NCBI RefSeq assembly: GCF_051020955.1
Contig: NW_027476706.1
Span: 1 to 64,000, forward strand
Origin: Megalopta genalis
Lineage: Eukaryota > Arthropoda > Insecta > Hymenoptera > Halictidae
DNA: 64,000 nt
Reading direction: 5' to 3'
Shown here: in pieces, positions 23,791 through 37,008 of the stretch
Layout of the letters: the number at the start of each line of letters is the position of its first letter
How positions within the stretch are numbered: the first letter of the stretch is position 1
Notes under the pieces: model-generated
Told to the model about the DNA's origin: nothing
What the model saw: only the letters and a program-made list of their open reading frames with translations
The model's database searches: none
Made by a program: the position numbers and the translations under genes

Positions 23791-26700
23791 CATATGTGTC
23801 GCATGGATTTGAAGCTGAACCTTCTACTTCGCATTGATTTGCAGCTAAATCATGTGTTTCGCATGGATTTGAAGCTAACTCGTTCGTTTTAACCTGCATT
23901 TGAAACTATATCACTTATATCGCAAGTATATGAAGCTAAATCATATGTTTCGCATGGATTTGAAGCTAAACCTGCTACTTCGCATTGATTTGAAGCTAAA
24001 ATATGTGTTTCGCATGGATTTGAAGGTAACTCGTTGTTTCGCATGCAGTTGAAGCTAAATCATGCATTTCACAAGTATTTGAAGCCGAACCATTAGATTC
24101 GAATGGATTTGAAGCTAAGCCTTCTACTTCGCACTGATTTGAAGTTAAATCATGTGTTTCGCGTGGATTTGGAGCTAACTCGTTTGCTTCGAATGCAGTT
24201 GAAACTAAATCATGTATATCACAAGTATTTGAAGTTAAACCATTTGTATCGCATGGATTTGAAGCTGAGGCTTCTACTTCGCATTGACTGGATCCTAAAT
24301 CACGTGTTTTGCATGGATTTGAATCTAAGCCTTCTACATCGCATTGATTTGCAGCTGAATCATGTGTTTCGCATGGATTTGAAGCTAACTCGTTCGTTTC
24401 TCCTGCATTTGAAACTATATCACTTATATCGCAAGTATTTGATGCTAAATCATGTGTTTCGTTTGGATTTGAATGTAACTCATTTGTTTCGCATGCAGTT
24501 GAAGCTATATCACCTATATCCCAAGTGTAGGAAGCTCAATCATTTGTTTCGCATGGATTTGAAGCTAAACCTGCTACTTCGCATTGATTTGAAGATAAAT
24601 TATCTGTTTCGCGTGGATTTTAAGGTAACTCGTTGTTTCGCATGCAGTTGAAGCTAAATCATGCATTTCACAAGTATTTGAAGCCGAACCATTAGATTCG
24701 CATGGATTTGAAGCTAAGCCTTCTACTTCGCACTGATTTGAAGTTAAATCATGTCTTTCGCATGGATTTGAAGCTAACTCGTTTGTTTCGCATGCAGTTG
24801 TAGCTAAATAATGTATATCACAAGTATTTGTAGCTAAACCATTTGTTTGCATGGATTTGAAGCTAAGCCTTCTACTTGGCATTGATTTGAAGCTAAATCG
24901 TGTGTTTGGCATGGATTTGATGCAAACTCGTTTGTTTCGCATGCAGCTGTAGCTAAATAATGTATATCACAAGTATTTGTAGCTAAATCATTTGTTTCGC
25001 ATGGATTTGAAGCTAAACCTTCTACATCGCATTGATTTGCAGCTGAATCTTGTGTTTCGCATGGATTTGAAGCTAACTCGTTCGTTTCGCTTGGATCTGA
25101 AGCTAAACCTTCTACATTGCATTGATTTGAAGCTAAATCGTGTGTTTCGCATGGATTTGATGCAAACTCGTTTGTTTCGCATGCAGTTGTAGCTAACTAA
25201 TGTATATCACAAGTATTTGTAGCTAAACCATTTGTTTCGCATGGATTTGAAGCAAAGCCTTCTACTTCGCATTGATTTGAAGCTAAATCATTTGTTTCGC
25301 GTGGAATTAAAGCTACCTCGTTTGTTCCTCCTGCTTTTGAAGCTATATCACTTATATCGCAAGTATTTGAAGCTAAATCATATGTGTCGCATGGATTTGA
25401 AGCTGAACCTTCTACATCGCATTGATTTGAAGCTAAATCTTGTAAATCGCATGGATTTGAAGCTAAACCTTCTACATCGCATTGATTTGAAGCTAAATCA
25501 TGTGTATCCCATGTATTTGAACCTAACTCGTTTGTTTCGCATGCAGTTGTAGCTAAATAATGTATATCACAAGTATTTGTAGCTAAACCATTTGTTTCGC
25601 ATGGATTTTAAGCTAAACCTTCTACATCGCATTGATTTGAAGCTAAATCGTGTGTTTCGCATGGATTTGATGCAAACTCGTATGTTTCGCATGCAGTTGT
25701 AGCTAAATAATGTATATCACAAGTATTTGTAGCTAAACCATTTGTTTCGCATGGATTTGAAGCTATGCCATCTACTTCGCATTGATTTGAAGCTAAATCA
25801 TTTGTTTCGCATAGAATTGAAGCTACCTCGTTTGTTCCTCCTGCTTTTGAAGCTATATCATTTATATCGCAAGTATTTGAAGCTAAACCATTTGTTTCGC
25901 ATGGATTTTAAGCTAAACCTTCTACATGGCATTGATTTGAAGCTAAATCGTGTGTTTCGCATGGATTTGATGCAAACTCGTATGTTTCGCATGCAGTTGT
26001 AGCTAAATAATGTATATCACAAGTATTTGTAGCTAAACCATTTGTTTCGCATGGATTTGAAGCTAAGCCTTCTACTTCGCCTTGATTTGTAGCTAAATCA
26101 TGTGTTTCGCATGGATTTGAAGCTAACTCGTTCGTTGCGCATGCAGTTAAATCTAAATATCGTATATCACAAGTATTTGAAGCTAAACCATTTGTTTCGC
26201 TTGGATTTGAAGCAAAGCCTTCTACTTCGAATTGATTTGAAGCTAAATCATGTATTTCGTATGGATCTGAAGCTAGCTCGTTTGTTTCGCCTGCATTTGA
26301 AGCTATATCACTTATATTCACAAGTATTTGATGCTAAATCATTCGTTTCGCATGGATTTGAAGCTACCCCTTTTACTTCGCATTGATTTGAAGTTAAATC
26401 ATGTGTTTCCCTTGGATTTGAAGCTGAATCGTTTTTTTCGCATGCAGTTGAATCTATATCATTTGTATCGCAAGTATCTGAAGCTAAATCATTTGTTTCT
26501 CATGGATTTGAAGCTAAACCTTCTACATCCCATTGATTTGCAGCTGAATCTTGTGTTTCGCTTGGATTTGATGCAAACTCGTATGTTTCGCATGCAGTTG
26601 TAGCTAAATAATGTATATCACAAGGATTTGTAGCTAAACCATTGGTTCGCATGGATTTGAAGCTATGCCATCTACTTCACATTGATTTGAAGCTAAGTCA

Positions 26701-27438
26701 CTTGTTTCGCATAGAATTGAAGCTACCTCGTTTGTTCCTCCTGCTTTTGAAGCTATATCATTTATATCGCAAGTATTTGAAGCTAAATCATATGTGTCGC
26801 ATGGATTTGAAGCTGAACCTTCTACATCGCATTGATTTGAACCTAAATCGTGTGTTTCGCATGGATTTGAATCTAACTCGTTTGTTTCGCAGGCAGTTGT
26901 AGCTAAATAATGTATATCACAAGTATTTGTAGCTAAATCATATGCGTCGCACGGATTTGAAGCTATGCCTTCTACTTCGCATTGATTTGAAGCTAAATCA
27001 TTTGTTTCGCATAGAATTGAATCTACCTGGTTTGTCCCTCCTGCTTTTGAAGCTATATCACTTATATCGCAAGTATTTGAAGCTAAATCATATGTGTCGC
27101 ATGGATTTGAAGATGAACCTTCTACGTCGCATTGATTTGAAGCTAAATCTTGTGTATCGCATGGATTTGAAGCTAAACCTTCTACATCGCATTGATTTGA
27201 AGCTAAATCATGTGTTTCGCATGGATTTGAAGCTAACTCGTTTGTTTCGCATGCAGTTGTAGCTAAATAATGTATATCGCAAGTATCTGAAGCTAAATCA
27301 TTTGTTTCTGATGGATTTGAAGCTAAACCTTATACATCCCATGGATTTGAAGCTAAATCATGTGTTTGGCATGGATTTGAAGCTAAACCTTCTACATCGT
27401 ATTGATTTGCATCTGAATCATGTGTTTCGCATGGATTT
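23791..27438 (+). repeat. Subfamily rich in TTGTAGCTA and CTCCTGCTTTTGAAG
   Basis: Between about 24,780 and 27,270 the TATATCACAAG monomer almost always has TTGTAGCTA on both sides (near 25,201, 25,561, 25,711, 26,011, 26,611, 26,911 and 27,271). Successive spacings are multiples of 30 and mostly of 150. A CCTCGTTTGTTCCTCCTGC monomer recurs with it. Segments near 25,741 and 26,641 match at an offset of 900 (six higher-order repeats). These TAG changes close the + frame repeatedly. Confidence 0.78.
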
Positions 27439-28053
27439 GAAGCTAACTCGTTTGTGTCGAATGCAGTTGAAGCTAAGTCATGTGTATCACAAGTATTTGA
27501 ATCTAAACCATTTGATTCGCATGGGATTTGATGGTAAGCCTTCTACTTCACACTGATTTGATCCTGAATCATGTCCTTCGCATGGATTTGAAGCTAACTC
27601 GTTTGTTTCGCATGCAGTTGGAGATATATCATATATATGACAAGTATTTGAAGCTAAACCATTTGTTTCGCATGTATGTGAAGCTAAATCATGTGTTTAC
27701 CATGACAATGAACCTAAATCATGTGTTGCCCATGGATTTGAAGCTTAATCATGTGTTTTGCATGGATTTGAAGCTAACATGATTGTATCCTCAGCATTTG
27801 AGGTTACTTCATTTATATCGCAAGTATTTGAAGCTAAATCATATGTGTTTCGCTTGGATTTGAAGCTAAACCTTCTACATTGCATTCAGTTGAAGCTAAA
27901 TCATGTGTTTCGCTTGGATTTGCAGGTAACTCGTTTGTTTCGCATGCAGTTGAAGCTATATCACCTTTATCCCAAGTGTTTGAAGCTCAATCATTTGTAT
28001 CGCATGGATTTGATGCTAAACCTTCTACATCGCATTGATTTGAAGCTAAATCA
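27439..28053 (+). repeat. 2,582-bp-offset duplication, left copy
   Basis: Matches 30,021-30,635, including the TTTACCATGACAATGAACC monomer (27,696 and 30,278), GATATATCATATATATGACAAG near 27,623 and 30,205, and the TGTGTTTCGCTTGG junction. Confidence 0.8.
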
Positions 28054-28981
28054 TGTGTTTCGCGTTGAGTTGAAGGTAACTCGTTCGTTTCGCCTGCAAT
28101 TGAATCTATATCACTTATATCACAAGTTTTTGAAGCATCACCATTTGTTCCGCACGGATTTGAAGCTACGCCTTCTACTTCGCATTGATTTGAAGCTAAA
28201 TAATCTGTTTCGCTTCGATTTGAAGCTAACACGTTTGTTTCACATGCAGTTGAAGCTAAATCATGTATTTCACAAGAATTTGATGCCGGACTATTAGATT
28301 CGCATCGATTTGAAGCTGAGCCTTCTACTTCGCACTGATTGAAGCGAAATCATGTGTCTCGCTTGGATTTGAAGCAAAGCCTTCTACTTCGAAATTGATT
28401 TGAAGCTAAATCATGTGTTTCGCATGGATCTGAAGCTAACTCGTTTGTTTCGCCTGCATTTGTAGCTATATCACTTATATTCACAAGTATTTGATGCTAA
28501 ATCATTTGTTTCGCATGGATTTGAAGCTAAACCTCCTACATCGCATTGATTTCCAGCTAAATCATGTGTTTCGCATGGATTTGAAGCTAACTCGTTCGAT
28601 GCGCATGCAGTTAAATCTAAATAACGTATATCACAAGTATTTGAAGCTAAACCATTTGTTTCGCATGGATTGGAAGCTAAGCCTTCTACTTCGCATTAAT
28701 TAGAAGCTAAATCACGTGTTTTGCATGGATTTGAAGCTAAACCTTCTACATCGCATTGATTTGAAGCTAAATCGTGTGTTTCGCATGGATTTGAAGCTAA
28801 GCCTTCTACTTCCCATTGTTTTGAAGCTTAATCATGTGTTTTGCATGGATTTGAAGCTATCTCGTTTGTTTCGCCTGCAGTTGAATCTATATCACATATA
28901 TCACATGTTTTTGAAGCATAACCATTTGTTCCGCATGGATTTGAAGCTACGCCTTCTACTTCGCATTGATTTGAAGTTAAC
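28016..28981 (+). repeat. 3,302-bp-offset duplication, left copy
   Basis: Matches 31,318-32,283. Shared rare elements are CAAGAATTTGATGCCGG or CAAGAATTTGAGGCCGG near 28,271 and 31,573, the shortened ACTGATTGAAGCGAAATC junction near 28,337 and 31,639, and CTTCGAAATTGATTTG near 28,387 and 31,689. Confidence 0.83.
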
Positions 28982-29778
28982 TCATGTGTTTCGCGTGGAT
29001 TTGAAGGTAACTCGTTTGTTTCGCATGCAGTTGGAGCTATACCACCTACATCCCAAGTGTTTGAAGCTCAATCATTTGTTTCGCATGTATTTGGAGCTAA
29101 ACCTTCTACATCGCATTGATTTGCAGCTAAATCATGTGTTTCGCATGGATTTGAAGCTAACTCGTTCGTTGCGCATACTGTTAAATCTAAATAACGTATA
29201 TCACAAGTATTTGAAGCTAAACCATTTGTTTCGCATGGATTGGAAACTAAGCCTTCTACTTCGCATTAATTAGAAGCTAAATCACGTGTTTTGCATGGAT
29301 TTGAAGCTAAACCTTCTACATCGCATTGATTTGAAGCTAAATCGTGTGTTTCGCATGGATTTGAAGCTAAGCCTTCTACTTCCCATTGTTTTGAAGCTTA
29401 ATCATGTGTTTTGCATGGATTTGAAGCTATCTCGTTTGTTTCGCCTGCAGTTGAATCTATATCACATATATCACATGTTTTTGAAGCATAACCATTTGTT
29501 CCGCATGGATTTGAAGCTACGCCTTCTACTTCGCATTGATTTGAAGTTAACTCATGTGTTTCGCGTGGATTTGAAGGTAACTCGTTTGTTTCGCATGCAG
29601 TTGGAGCTATACCACCTACATCCCAAGTGTTTGAAGCTCAATCATTTGTTTCGCATGTATTTGGAGCTAAACCTTCTACATCGCATTGATTTGCAGCTAA
29701 ATCATGTGTTTCGCATGGATTTGAAGCTAACTCGTTCGTTGCGCATACTGTTAAATCTAAATAACGTATATCACAACT
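28611..29778 (+). repeat. 570-bp tandem duplication (two copies)
   Basis: The segment from about 28,611 repeats at 29,181, a period of exactly 570 bases or 19 monomers. Both copies contain AACGTATATCACAAG, a GTGTTTTGCATGG monomer, CTACTTCCCATTG and CACATATATCACATG in the same order. Very few differences were noticed, so the event looks recent. Confidence 0.87.
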
Positions 29779-30026
29779 ATTTGACGCTAAACCATTTGTT
29801 TCGCATGGATTTGAAGCTACGCCTTCTACTTCGCATTGATTTGAAGCTAAATCATCTGTTTCGCTTCGATTTGAAGCTAACACGTTTGTTTCAGATGCAG
29901 TTGAACTAAATCATGTATTTCACAAGAATTTGATGCCGGACTATTAGATTCGCATCGATTTGAAGCTGAGCCTTCTACTTCGCACTGATTGAAGCTAAAT
30001 CATGTGTCTCGCTTGGATTTGAAGCT
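29549..30026 (+). repeat. Second 3,302-bp-offset block, left copy
   Basis: Matches 32,851-33,328, again at 3,302 although the intervening sequence differs. Both carry GCGCATACTGTTAAATC and CAACTATTTGACGC. The left copy has a one-base deletion (GTTGAACTAAATC near 29,902). Confidence 0.78.
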
Positions 30027-30635
30027 AACTCGTTTGTGTCGAATGCAGTTGAAGCTAAGTCATGTATATCACAAGTATTTGAATCTAAACCATTTGATTC
30101 GCATGGGATTTGATGGTAAGCCTTCTATTTCACACTGATTTGATCCTGAATCATGTCCTTCGCATGGATTTTAAGCTAACTCGTTTGTTTCGCATGCAGT
30201 TGGAGATATATCATATATATGACAAGTATTTGAAGCTAAACCATTTGTTTCGCATGTATGTGAAGCTAAATCATGTGTTTACCATGACAATGAACCTAAA
30301 TCATGTGTTGCCCATGGATTTGAAGCTTAGTCATGTGTTTTGCATGGATTTGAAGCTAACATGATTTTATCCTCAGCATTTGAAGTTACTTCATTTATAT
30401 CGCAAGCATTTGAAGCTAAATCATATGTGTTTCGCTTGGATTTGAAGCTAAACCTTCTACATCGCATTCAGTTGAAGGTAAATCATGTGTTTCGCTTGGA
30501 TTTGAAGGTAACTCGTTTGTTTCGCATGCAGTTGAAGCTATATCACCTTTATCCCAAGTGTTTGAAGCTCAATCATTTGTATCGCATGGATTTGATGCTA
30601 AACCTTCTACATCGCATTGATTTGAAGCTAACTCA
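30021..30635 (+). repeat. 2,582-bp-offset duplication, right copy
   Basis: Partner of 27,439-28,053. Its distal part (30,433-30,631) is again repeated at 30,793-30,991, an offset of 360 (12 monomers), both containing GCATTCAGTTGAAGG. Confidence 0.8.
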
Positions 30636-31317
30636 TGTGTTTCGCGTGGATTTGAAGGTGACTCGTTTGTTTCGCATGCAGTTGAAAATATACCACCTAT
30701 ATCCCAAGTGTTTGAAGCTCAATCATTTGTTTCGCATGGATTTGAAGCTAAACCTTCTACATCAATTTGATTTGAAGCTAAATCATGTGTTTCGCTTGGA
30801 TTTGAAGCTAAACCTTCTACATCGCATTCAGTTGAAGGTAAATCATGTGTTTCGCTTGGATTTGAAGGTAACTCGTTTGTTTCGCATGCAGATGAAGCTA
30901 TATCACCTTTATCCCAAGTGTTTGAAGCTCAATCATTTGTATCGCATGGAATTGATGCTAAACCTTCTACATCGCATTGATTTGAAGCTAAATCATGTGT
31001 TTCCCATGTATTTGAAGCTAACTCGTTTGTTTCGCATGCAGTTGTAGCTTTATAGTGTATATCACAATTATTTGTAACTAAACCATTTGTTTCGCATGGA
31101 TTTGAAGCTAAGCCCTCTACTTCGCATTGATTTGAAGCTAAATCATTTGTTTCGCATGAAATTGAAGCTACCTCGTTTGTTCCTCCAGATTTTGAAGCTA
31201 CATCACTTATATCGCAAGTATTTGAAGCTAAATCATGTGCGTCGCATGGATTTGAAGCTGAACTTTCTACATCGCATTGATTTGAAGCTAAATCTTGTCT
31301 ATCGCATGGATTTGCGG

Positions 31318-32283
31318 CTAAACCTTCTACATCGCATTGATTTGAAGCTAAATCATGTGTTTCGCGTTGAGTTGAAGGTAACTCGTTCGTTTCGCCTGCA
31401 ATTGAATCTATATCACTTATATCACAAGTTTTTGAAGCATAACCATTTGTTCCGCACGGATTTGAAGCTACGCCTTCTACTTCGCATTGATTTGAAGCTA
31501 AATCATCTGTTTCGCTTCGATTTGAAGCTAACACGTTTGTTTCACATGCAGTTGAAGCTAAATCATGTATTTCACAAGAATTTGAGGCCGGACTATTAGA
31601 TTCGCATCGATTTGAAGCTGAGCCTTCTACTTCGCACTGATTGAAGCGAAATCATGTGTCTCGCTTGGATTTGAAGCAAAGCCTTCTACTTCGAAATTGA
31701 TTTGAAGCTAAATCATGTGTTTCGCATGGATCTGAAGCTAACTCGTTTGTTTCGCCTGCATTTGTAGCTATATCACTTATATTCACAAGTATTTAATGCT
31801 AAATCATTTGTTTCGCATGGATTTGAAGCTAAACCTCCTACATCGCATTGATTTCCAGCTAAATCATGTGTTTCGCATGGATTTGAAGCTAACTCGTTCG
31901 ATGCGCATGCAGTTAAATCTAAATAACGTATATCACAAGTATTTGAAGCTAAACCATTTGTTTCGCATGGATTGGAAGCTAAGCCTTCTACTTCGCATTA
32001 ATTAGAAGCTAAATCACGTGTTTAGCATGGATTTGAAGCTAAACCTTCTACATCGCATTGATTTGAAGCTAAATCGTGTGTGTCGCATGGATTTGAAGCT
32101 AAGCCTTCTACTTCCCATTGTTTTGAAGCTTAATCATGTGTTTTGCATGGATTTGAAGCTATCTAGTTTGTTTCGCCTGCAGTTGAATCTATATCACATA
32201 TATCACATGTTTTTGAAGCATAACCATTTGTTCCGCATGGATTTGAAGCTATGCCTTCTACTTCGCATTGATTTGAAGTTAAA
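31318..32283 (+). repeat. 3,302-bp-offset duplication, right copy
   Basis: Partner of 28,016-28,981, with the same indel-bearing monomers and a few substitutions (for example AGTATTTAATGC near 31,790 against AGTATTTGATGC). Confidence 0.83.
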
Positions 32284-32850
32284 TCATCTGTTTCGCTTGG
32301 ATTTGTAGCAGAACCTTCTATATCGAATTGATTTGAAGCTAAATCTTGTGTATCGCATGGATTTGAAGCTAAACCTTTTACATCGCATTGATTTGAAGCT
32401 AAATCATGTGTTTCGCATGGATTTGAAGCTAAACCATTTGTGATTGCATGGATTTGAAGCGAAGCCTTCTACTTCGCAATAATTGGAAGCTAAATCACGT
32501 GTTTTGCATGGATTTGAAGCTGAACCTTCTACATCGCATTGATTTGCAAATGAATCATGTGTTTCGCATGGATTTGAAGCTAACTCGTTCGTTTCGTCTG
32601 TATTTGAATCTATATCACTTATATCGCAAGTATTTGAAGCTAAATCGTGTGTTTCGCTTGGATTTGAATCTAAACCTTCTACATCGCATTCATTTGAACC
32701 AATTCATGTGATTCGCGTGGATTTGATGGTAACTCGTTTGTTTCGTATGCAGTTGAGGCTATATCACCTTTATCCCAAGTGTTTGAAGCTCAATCATTTG
32801 TTTCGCATGTATTTGGAGCTAAACCTTCTACATCGCATTGATTTGAAGCT

Positions 32851-33328
32851 AACTCATGTGTTTCGGGTGGATTTGAAGGTAACTCGTTTGTTTCGCATGC
32901 AGTTGGAGCTATACCACCTACATCCCAAGTGTTTGAAGCTCAATCATTTGTTTCGCATGTATTTGGAGCTAAACCTTCTACATCGCATTGATTTGCAGCT
33001 AAATCATGTGTTTCGCATGGATTTGAAGCTAACTCGTTCGTTGCGCATACTGTTAAATCTAAATAACGTATATCACAACTATTTGACGCTAAACCATTTG
33101 TTTCGCATGGATTTGAAGCTACGCCTTCTACTTCGCATTGATTTGAAGCTAAATCATCTGTTTCGCTTCGATTTGAAGCTAACACGTTTGTTTCACATGC
33201 AGTTGAAGCTAAATCATGTATTTCACAAGAATTTGATGCCGGACTATTAGATTCGCATCGATTTGAAGCTGAGCCTTCTACTTCGCACTGATTGAAGCTA
33301 AATCATGTGTCTCGCTTGGATTTGAAGC
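32851..33328 (+). repeat. Second 3,302-bp-offset block, right copy
   Basis: Partner of 29,549-30,026. The same offset as the 28,016/31,318 pair suggests both blocks belonged to one larger duplication, later interrupted by the 570-bp and 2,582-bp events. Confidence 0.78.
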
Positions 33329-34758
33329 AAAGCCTTCTACTTCGAAATTGATTTGAAGCTAAATCATGTGTTTCGCATGGATTTGAAGCTAGGACATCTA
33401 GGTCGCAGTGATTTGAAGCTAAATCATATGTTTCGCACGTATTTGAAGCTAACTCGTTTGTTACGCCTGCAGTTGAATCTATATCACTTATATCACAATT
33501 ATTTGAAGCTAAATCATTTTTTCCTCATGGATTTGAAGCTAAGGCTTCTACGTCGCATTGATTTGCATATAAATCATGTGTTTCGCATGGATTTGAAGCT
33601 AACTCGGTTGTTTCGACTGCATTTGAAGCTATATCACTCATATCGCAAGTATTTGATGTTAAATCTGTTCTGTCGCTTGGATTTGAAGCTAACTCGTTTG
33701 TTTCGCCTGCAGTTGAAGCTAAATCATGTATATCCGAAGTATTTGGAGCTAATCCATTTGATTCGCATGGATGTGAAGCTAAGCCTTCTACTTCGCATTG
33801 ATATCAAGCTAGATCATGTGTTTCGCTTGGATTTTGCAGCTAACTCGTTTGATTCATCTGCATTTGGAGCTATATCAGTTATATCGCAAGTATCTGATGC
33901 TATGTCGTTTGTTTTGCATGGATTTGAAGCTAAACCTGCTACGTCGCATTGATTTGCATCAAAATCATGTGCATCGCATGGAGTTGAAGCTAACTCGTTC
34001 GTTTCGACTGCATATGAAGCTGTGTCATTTATATCGCAAGTATTTGAAGCTAAATCATTTGTTTCGCATGGATTTGAAGCTAGGCCTTCTACTTTGCATT
34101 GATTGGAATCTAAATCACGTGTTTTGCATGGATTTGTAGCTGAACCATTTGATTCGTCTGCATTTGAAGCTATATCACCAATATCGAGAGTATTTGAAGA
34201 TGAGTCATTTGTTGTGCTCAGTTTTGAATCTAAACCTTCTACATCGCATTGATTTGAAGCTAAATCATGTGTTTCCCTTGTATATGAAGCTAAATCATTT
34301 GTTTCACATGGATTTGAAGCTAACTCGTTTGTTTCGCCTGCATTTGAAGCTCTTTCATTTATGCTGCAAGTATTTGAAGCTAAGCCTTCTAATTCGCACT
34401 CTTTTGAAACTAAATAATGTATTTCGCGTGGATTAGAAGTTAACTCGTCTGTTTCGAATGCAGCTGAAGCTAAATCATGTATATCACAAGTATTTGAAGC
34501 TAAACGATTTGTATCGCATGGATTTGAATATAAGCCTTCTACTTCGCATTGATTTGAAGTTAAATCATGTGTACCGCATGGATTTGAAACTAACTCTTTT
34601 GTTTCGCCTGCATATGAAGCTATATCACTTATATCGCATGTATTTGAAACTAAATCATTTGTTTCTCGCGGATTTGAAGCTAAGCCTTCTACATCACATT
34701 GGTGTGAAGCTAAATCATGTGTTTCGCTTGGATCTGAAGCTAAATCAAGTGTTTGGCA
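33329..34758 (+). repeat. Diverged array segment
   Basis: About 48 monomers with above-average divergence and no near-identical long partner. The part near 33,425-33,620 resembles 15,135-15,330 (shared GTTACGCCTGCAG and TTGCATATAAATC variants). No gene seen. Confidence 0.7.
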
Positions 34759-35967
34759 TGGATTTGAAGCAAACTCGTTTGTGTCGCCTGTATTTGAAGC
34801 TATATCACTTATATTCGCAAGTATTTAAAGCTAAATCTTTCGTTTCGCATGGATTTGAAGCTAAGCCTTCTACTTCGTATGGATTTGAAGCTAAATCATT
34901 TGTTTCGCATGGTTTTGAAGCTAAGACTTCTAGTTCGCATTGATTTGAAGCTAAATCATGTGTTTCGCATAGATTTGAAGCTAACTCGTTTGTTTCCTCT
35001 GCATTTGAAGCTATATCACTTATATGGCAAGTATTTGATGTTAAATCAGTTGTGTCGCGTGGATTTGAAGCTAACTCGTCTGTTTCGAATGCAGCTGAAT
35101 CTAAATCAGGTATATCACAAGTATTTGAAGCTAAACGATTTGTATCGCATGGATTTGAAGCTAAACCTTCTACATCGCATTGATTTGCAGCTTAATCATG
35201 TCTTTTGCATGTATTTAAAGCTAACCCGTTTGTTTCCCCTGCATTTGTAGCTATATCAATTATATAACAAGTATCTGATGCTAAATCATTTGTTTCGCAT
35301 GGATTTGAAGCTAAACCTTCCACGTCGCTTTGATTTGAAGCTAAATCTAGTGTTTATCATGTATTTGACGCTAGCTCGGTTGTTGCGCATGCAGTTGAAG
35401 CTAAATCATGTATATCACAAGTAGTTGAAGCTAAACAATTTGTTGCGCATGGATTTGAAGCTAAACCTTCTACATCGCATTGATTTGAAGCTAAATCATG
35501 TGTTTCCCTTGGATATGAAGCTAAATCATGTGTTTCGCATGGATTTGAAGCTAACTCGTTTGTTTGCCTGCTTTTGAACCTACTCCGTTTATATCGCAGG
35601 TATTTGAAGCTAACTCGTTCGTCTCGCATGCATTTGAAGCTGTATCCCTTATATCCGCAAGTATTTGAAGCTAAATCATGTGATTCGCATGGATTTGAAG
35701 CTAACTCGTTCGTTCCGCCTGCATATGAAGCTATATCACTTATACCGCAATTATTTGAATCTAAATCATTTGTTTCGCATGGTATTTTAAGCTAAACCTT
35801 CTACATAGCATTGATTTGAAGCTTAATCGTGCGTTTTGCATGGATTTGAAGCTATCTCGTTTATTTCCCCTGCCTTTGAAGCTATATCAATTATATTGCA
35901 AGTAATTGAAGCTAAATCATTTGTTTCGCATGGATTTGAAGCTAAACCTTCTACATCGCATTGATTT
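34759..35967 (+). repeat. 2,250-bp-offset duplication, left copy
   Basis: Matches 37,009-38,367. The offset is 2,250 (75 monomers, 15 higher-order repeats) as far as about 35,745, then 2,400. The change is one 150-base gain in the right copy. Shared rare variants include GTTTATCATGTATTTGACGC near 35,351 and 37,601, and TTTGTTTGCCTGCTTTTG near 35,560 and 37,810. Confidence 0.87.
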
Positions 35968-36292
35968 GAAGCTAACTCTTTTGTTTCGCCTGCATTTGAA
36001 GCGAAACCTTCTACTTCGCATTGATTTGAAGATAAATCATGTGTTTCGCTTCGATTTGAAGCTAACACGTTTGTTTCACATGCAGTTGAAGCTAAATCAT
36101 GTATTTCACAAGAATTTGATGCCGGACTATTAGATTCGCATCGATTTGAAGCTGAGCCTTCTACTTCGCACTGATTGAAGCGAAATCATGTGTCTCGCTT
36201 GGATTTGAAGCAAAGCCTTCTACATCGCATTGATTTGAAGCTAAGCCTTCTACATCGCATTGATTTGAAGCTAAATCATGTGTTTCGCGTGG

Positions 36293-37004
36293 ATTTGAAG
36301 GTAACTCGTTTGTTTCGCATGCAGTTGAAGCTAAATCATGTCTTTCACAAGTATTTGAAGATGAACCAATTGAATCGCATGGCTTTGAACCTGAGCCTTC
36401 TGCTTGGCACTGATTTGCACCTAAATAATGTGTTTCGCATGCAGTTGAAACTAAATCATGTCTTTCACAAGTATTTGAAGCCGAACCATTAGATTCGCAT
36501 GGATTTGAAGCTAAGCCTTCTACTTGGCATTGAATTGAATCTGAATCGTGTGTTTGCATGGATTTGAAGCTAACTCGTTTGTTTCTCCTGTATTTGAAGC
36601 TGTATCATTTATATCGCACGTATTTGAATCTAATCCGTTTGTTTCGCATGGATTTGAAGCTAAGCCTTCTACTTCGCATTGATTGGATCCTAAATCACGT
36701 GTTTTGCATGGATTTGAAGCTAAGCCTTCTACATCTTATTGATTTGAAGCTAAATCATGCATTTCGCAAGTATTTGAAGCCGAACCATTAGATTCGCATG
36801 GATTTGAAGCTAAGCCTTCTACTTCGCACTGATTTGAAGTTAAATCATGTGTTTCGCCTGGATTTGGAGCTAACTCGTTTGCTTCGAATGCAGTTGAAGC
36901 TAAATCATGTATATCACAAGTATTTGAAGCTACACCATTTGTATCGCATGGATTTGAAGCTCTGCCTTCTACTTCGCATTGATTTGAAGCTAAATATTGT
37001 GTTT
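36293..37004 (+). repeat. 10,085-bp-offset duplication, left copy
   Basis: About 710 bases match 46,378-47,089. Shared signatures are CTTCTGCTTGGCACTG near 36,398 and 46,483, the base-deleted GTGTGTTTGCATGG near 36,549 and 46,634, and ATCTAATCCGTTTG near 36,628 and 46,713. Confidence 0.78.
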
Positions 37005-37008
37005 CGAA

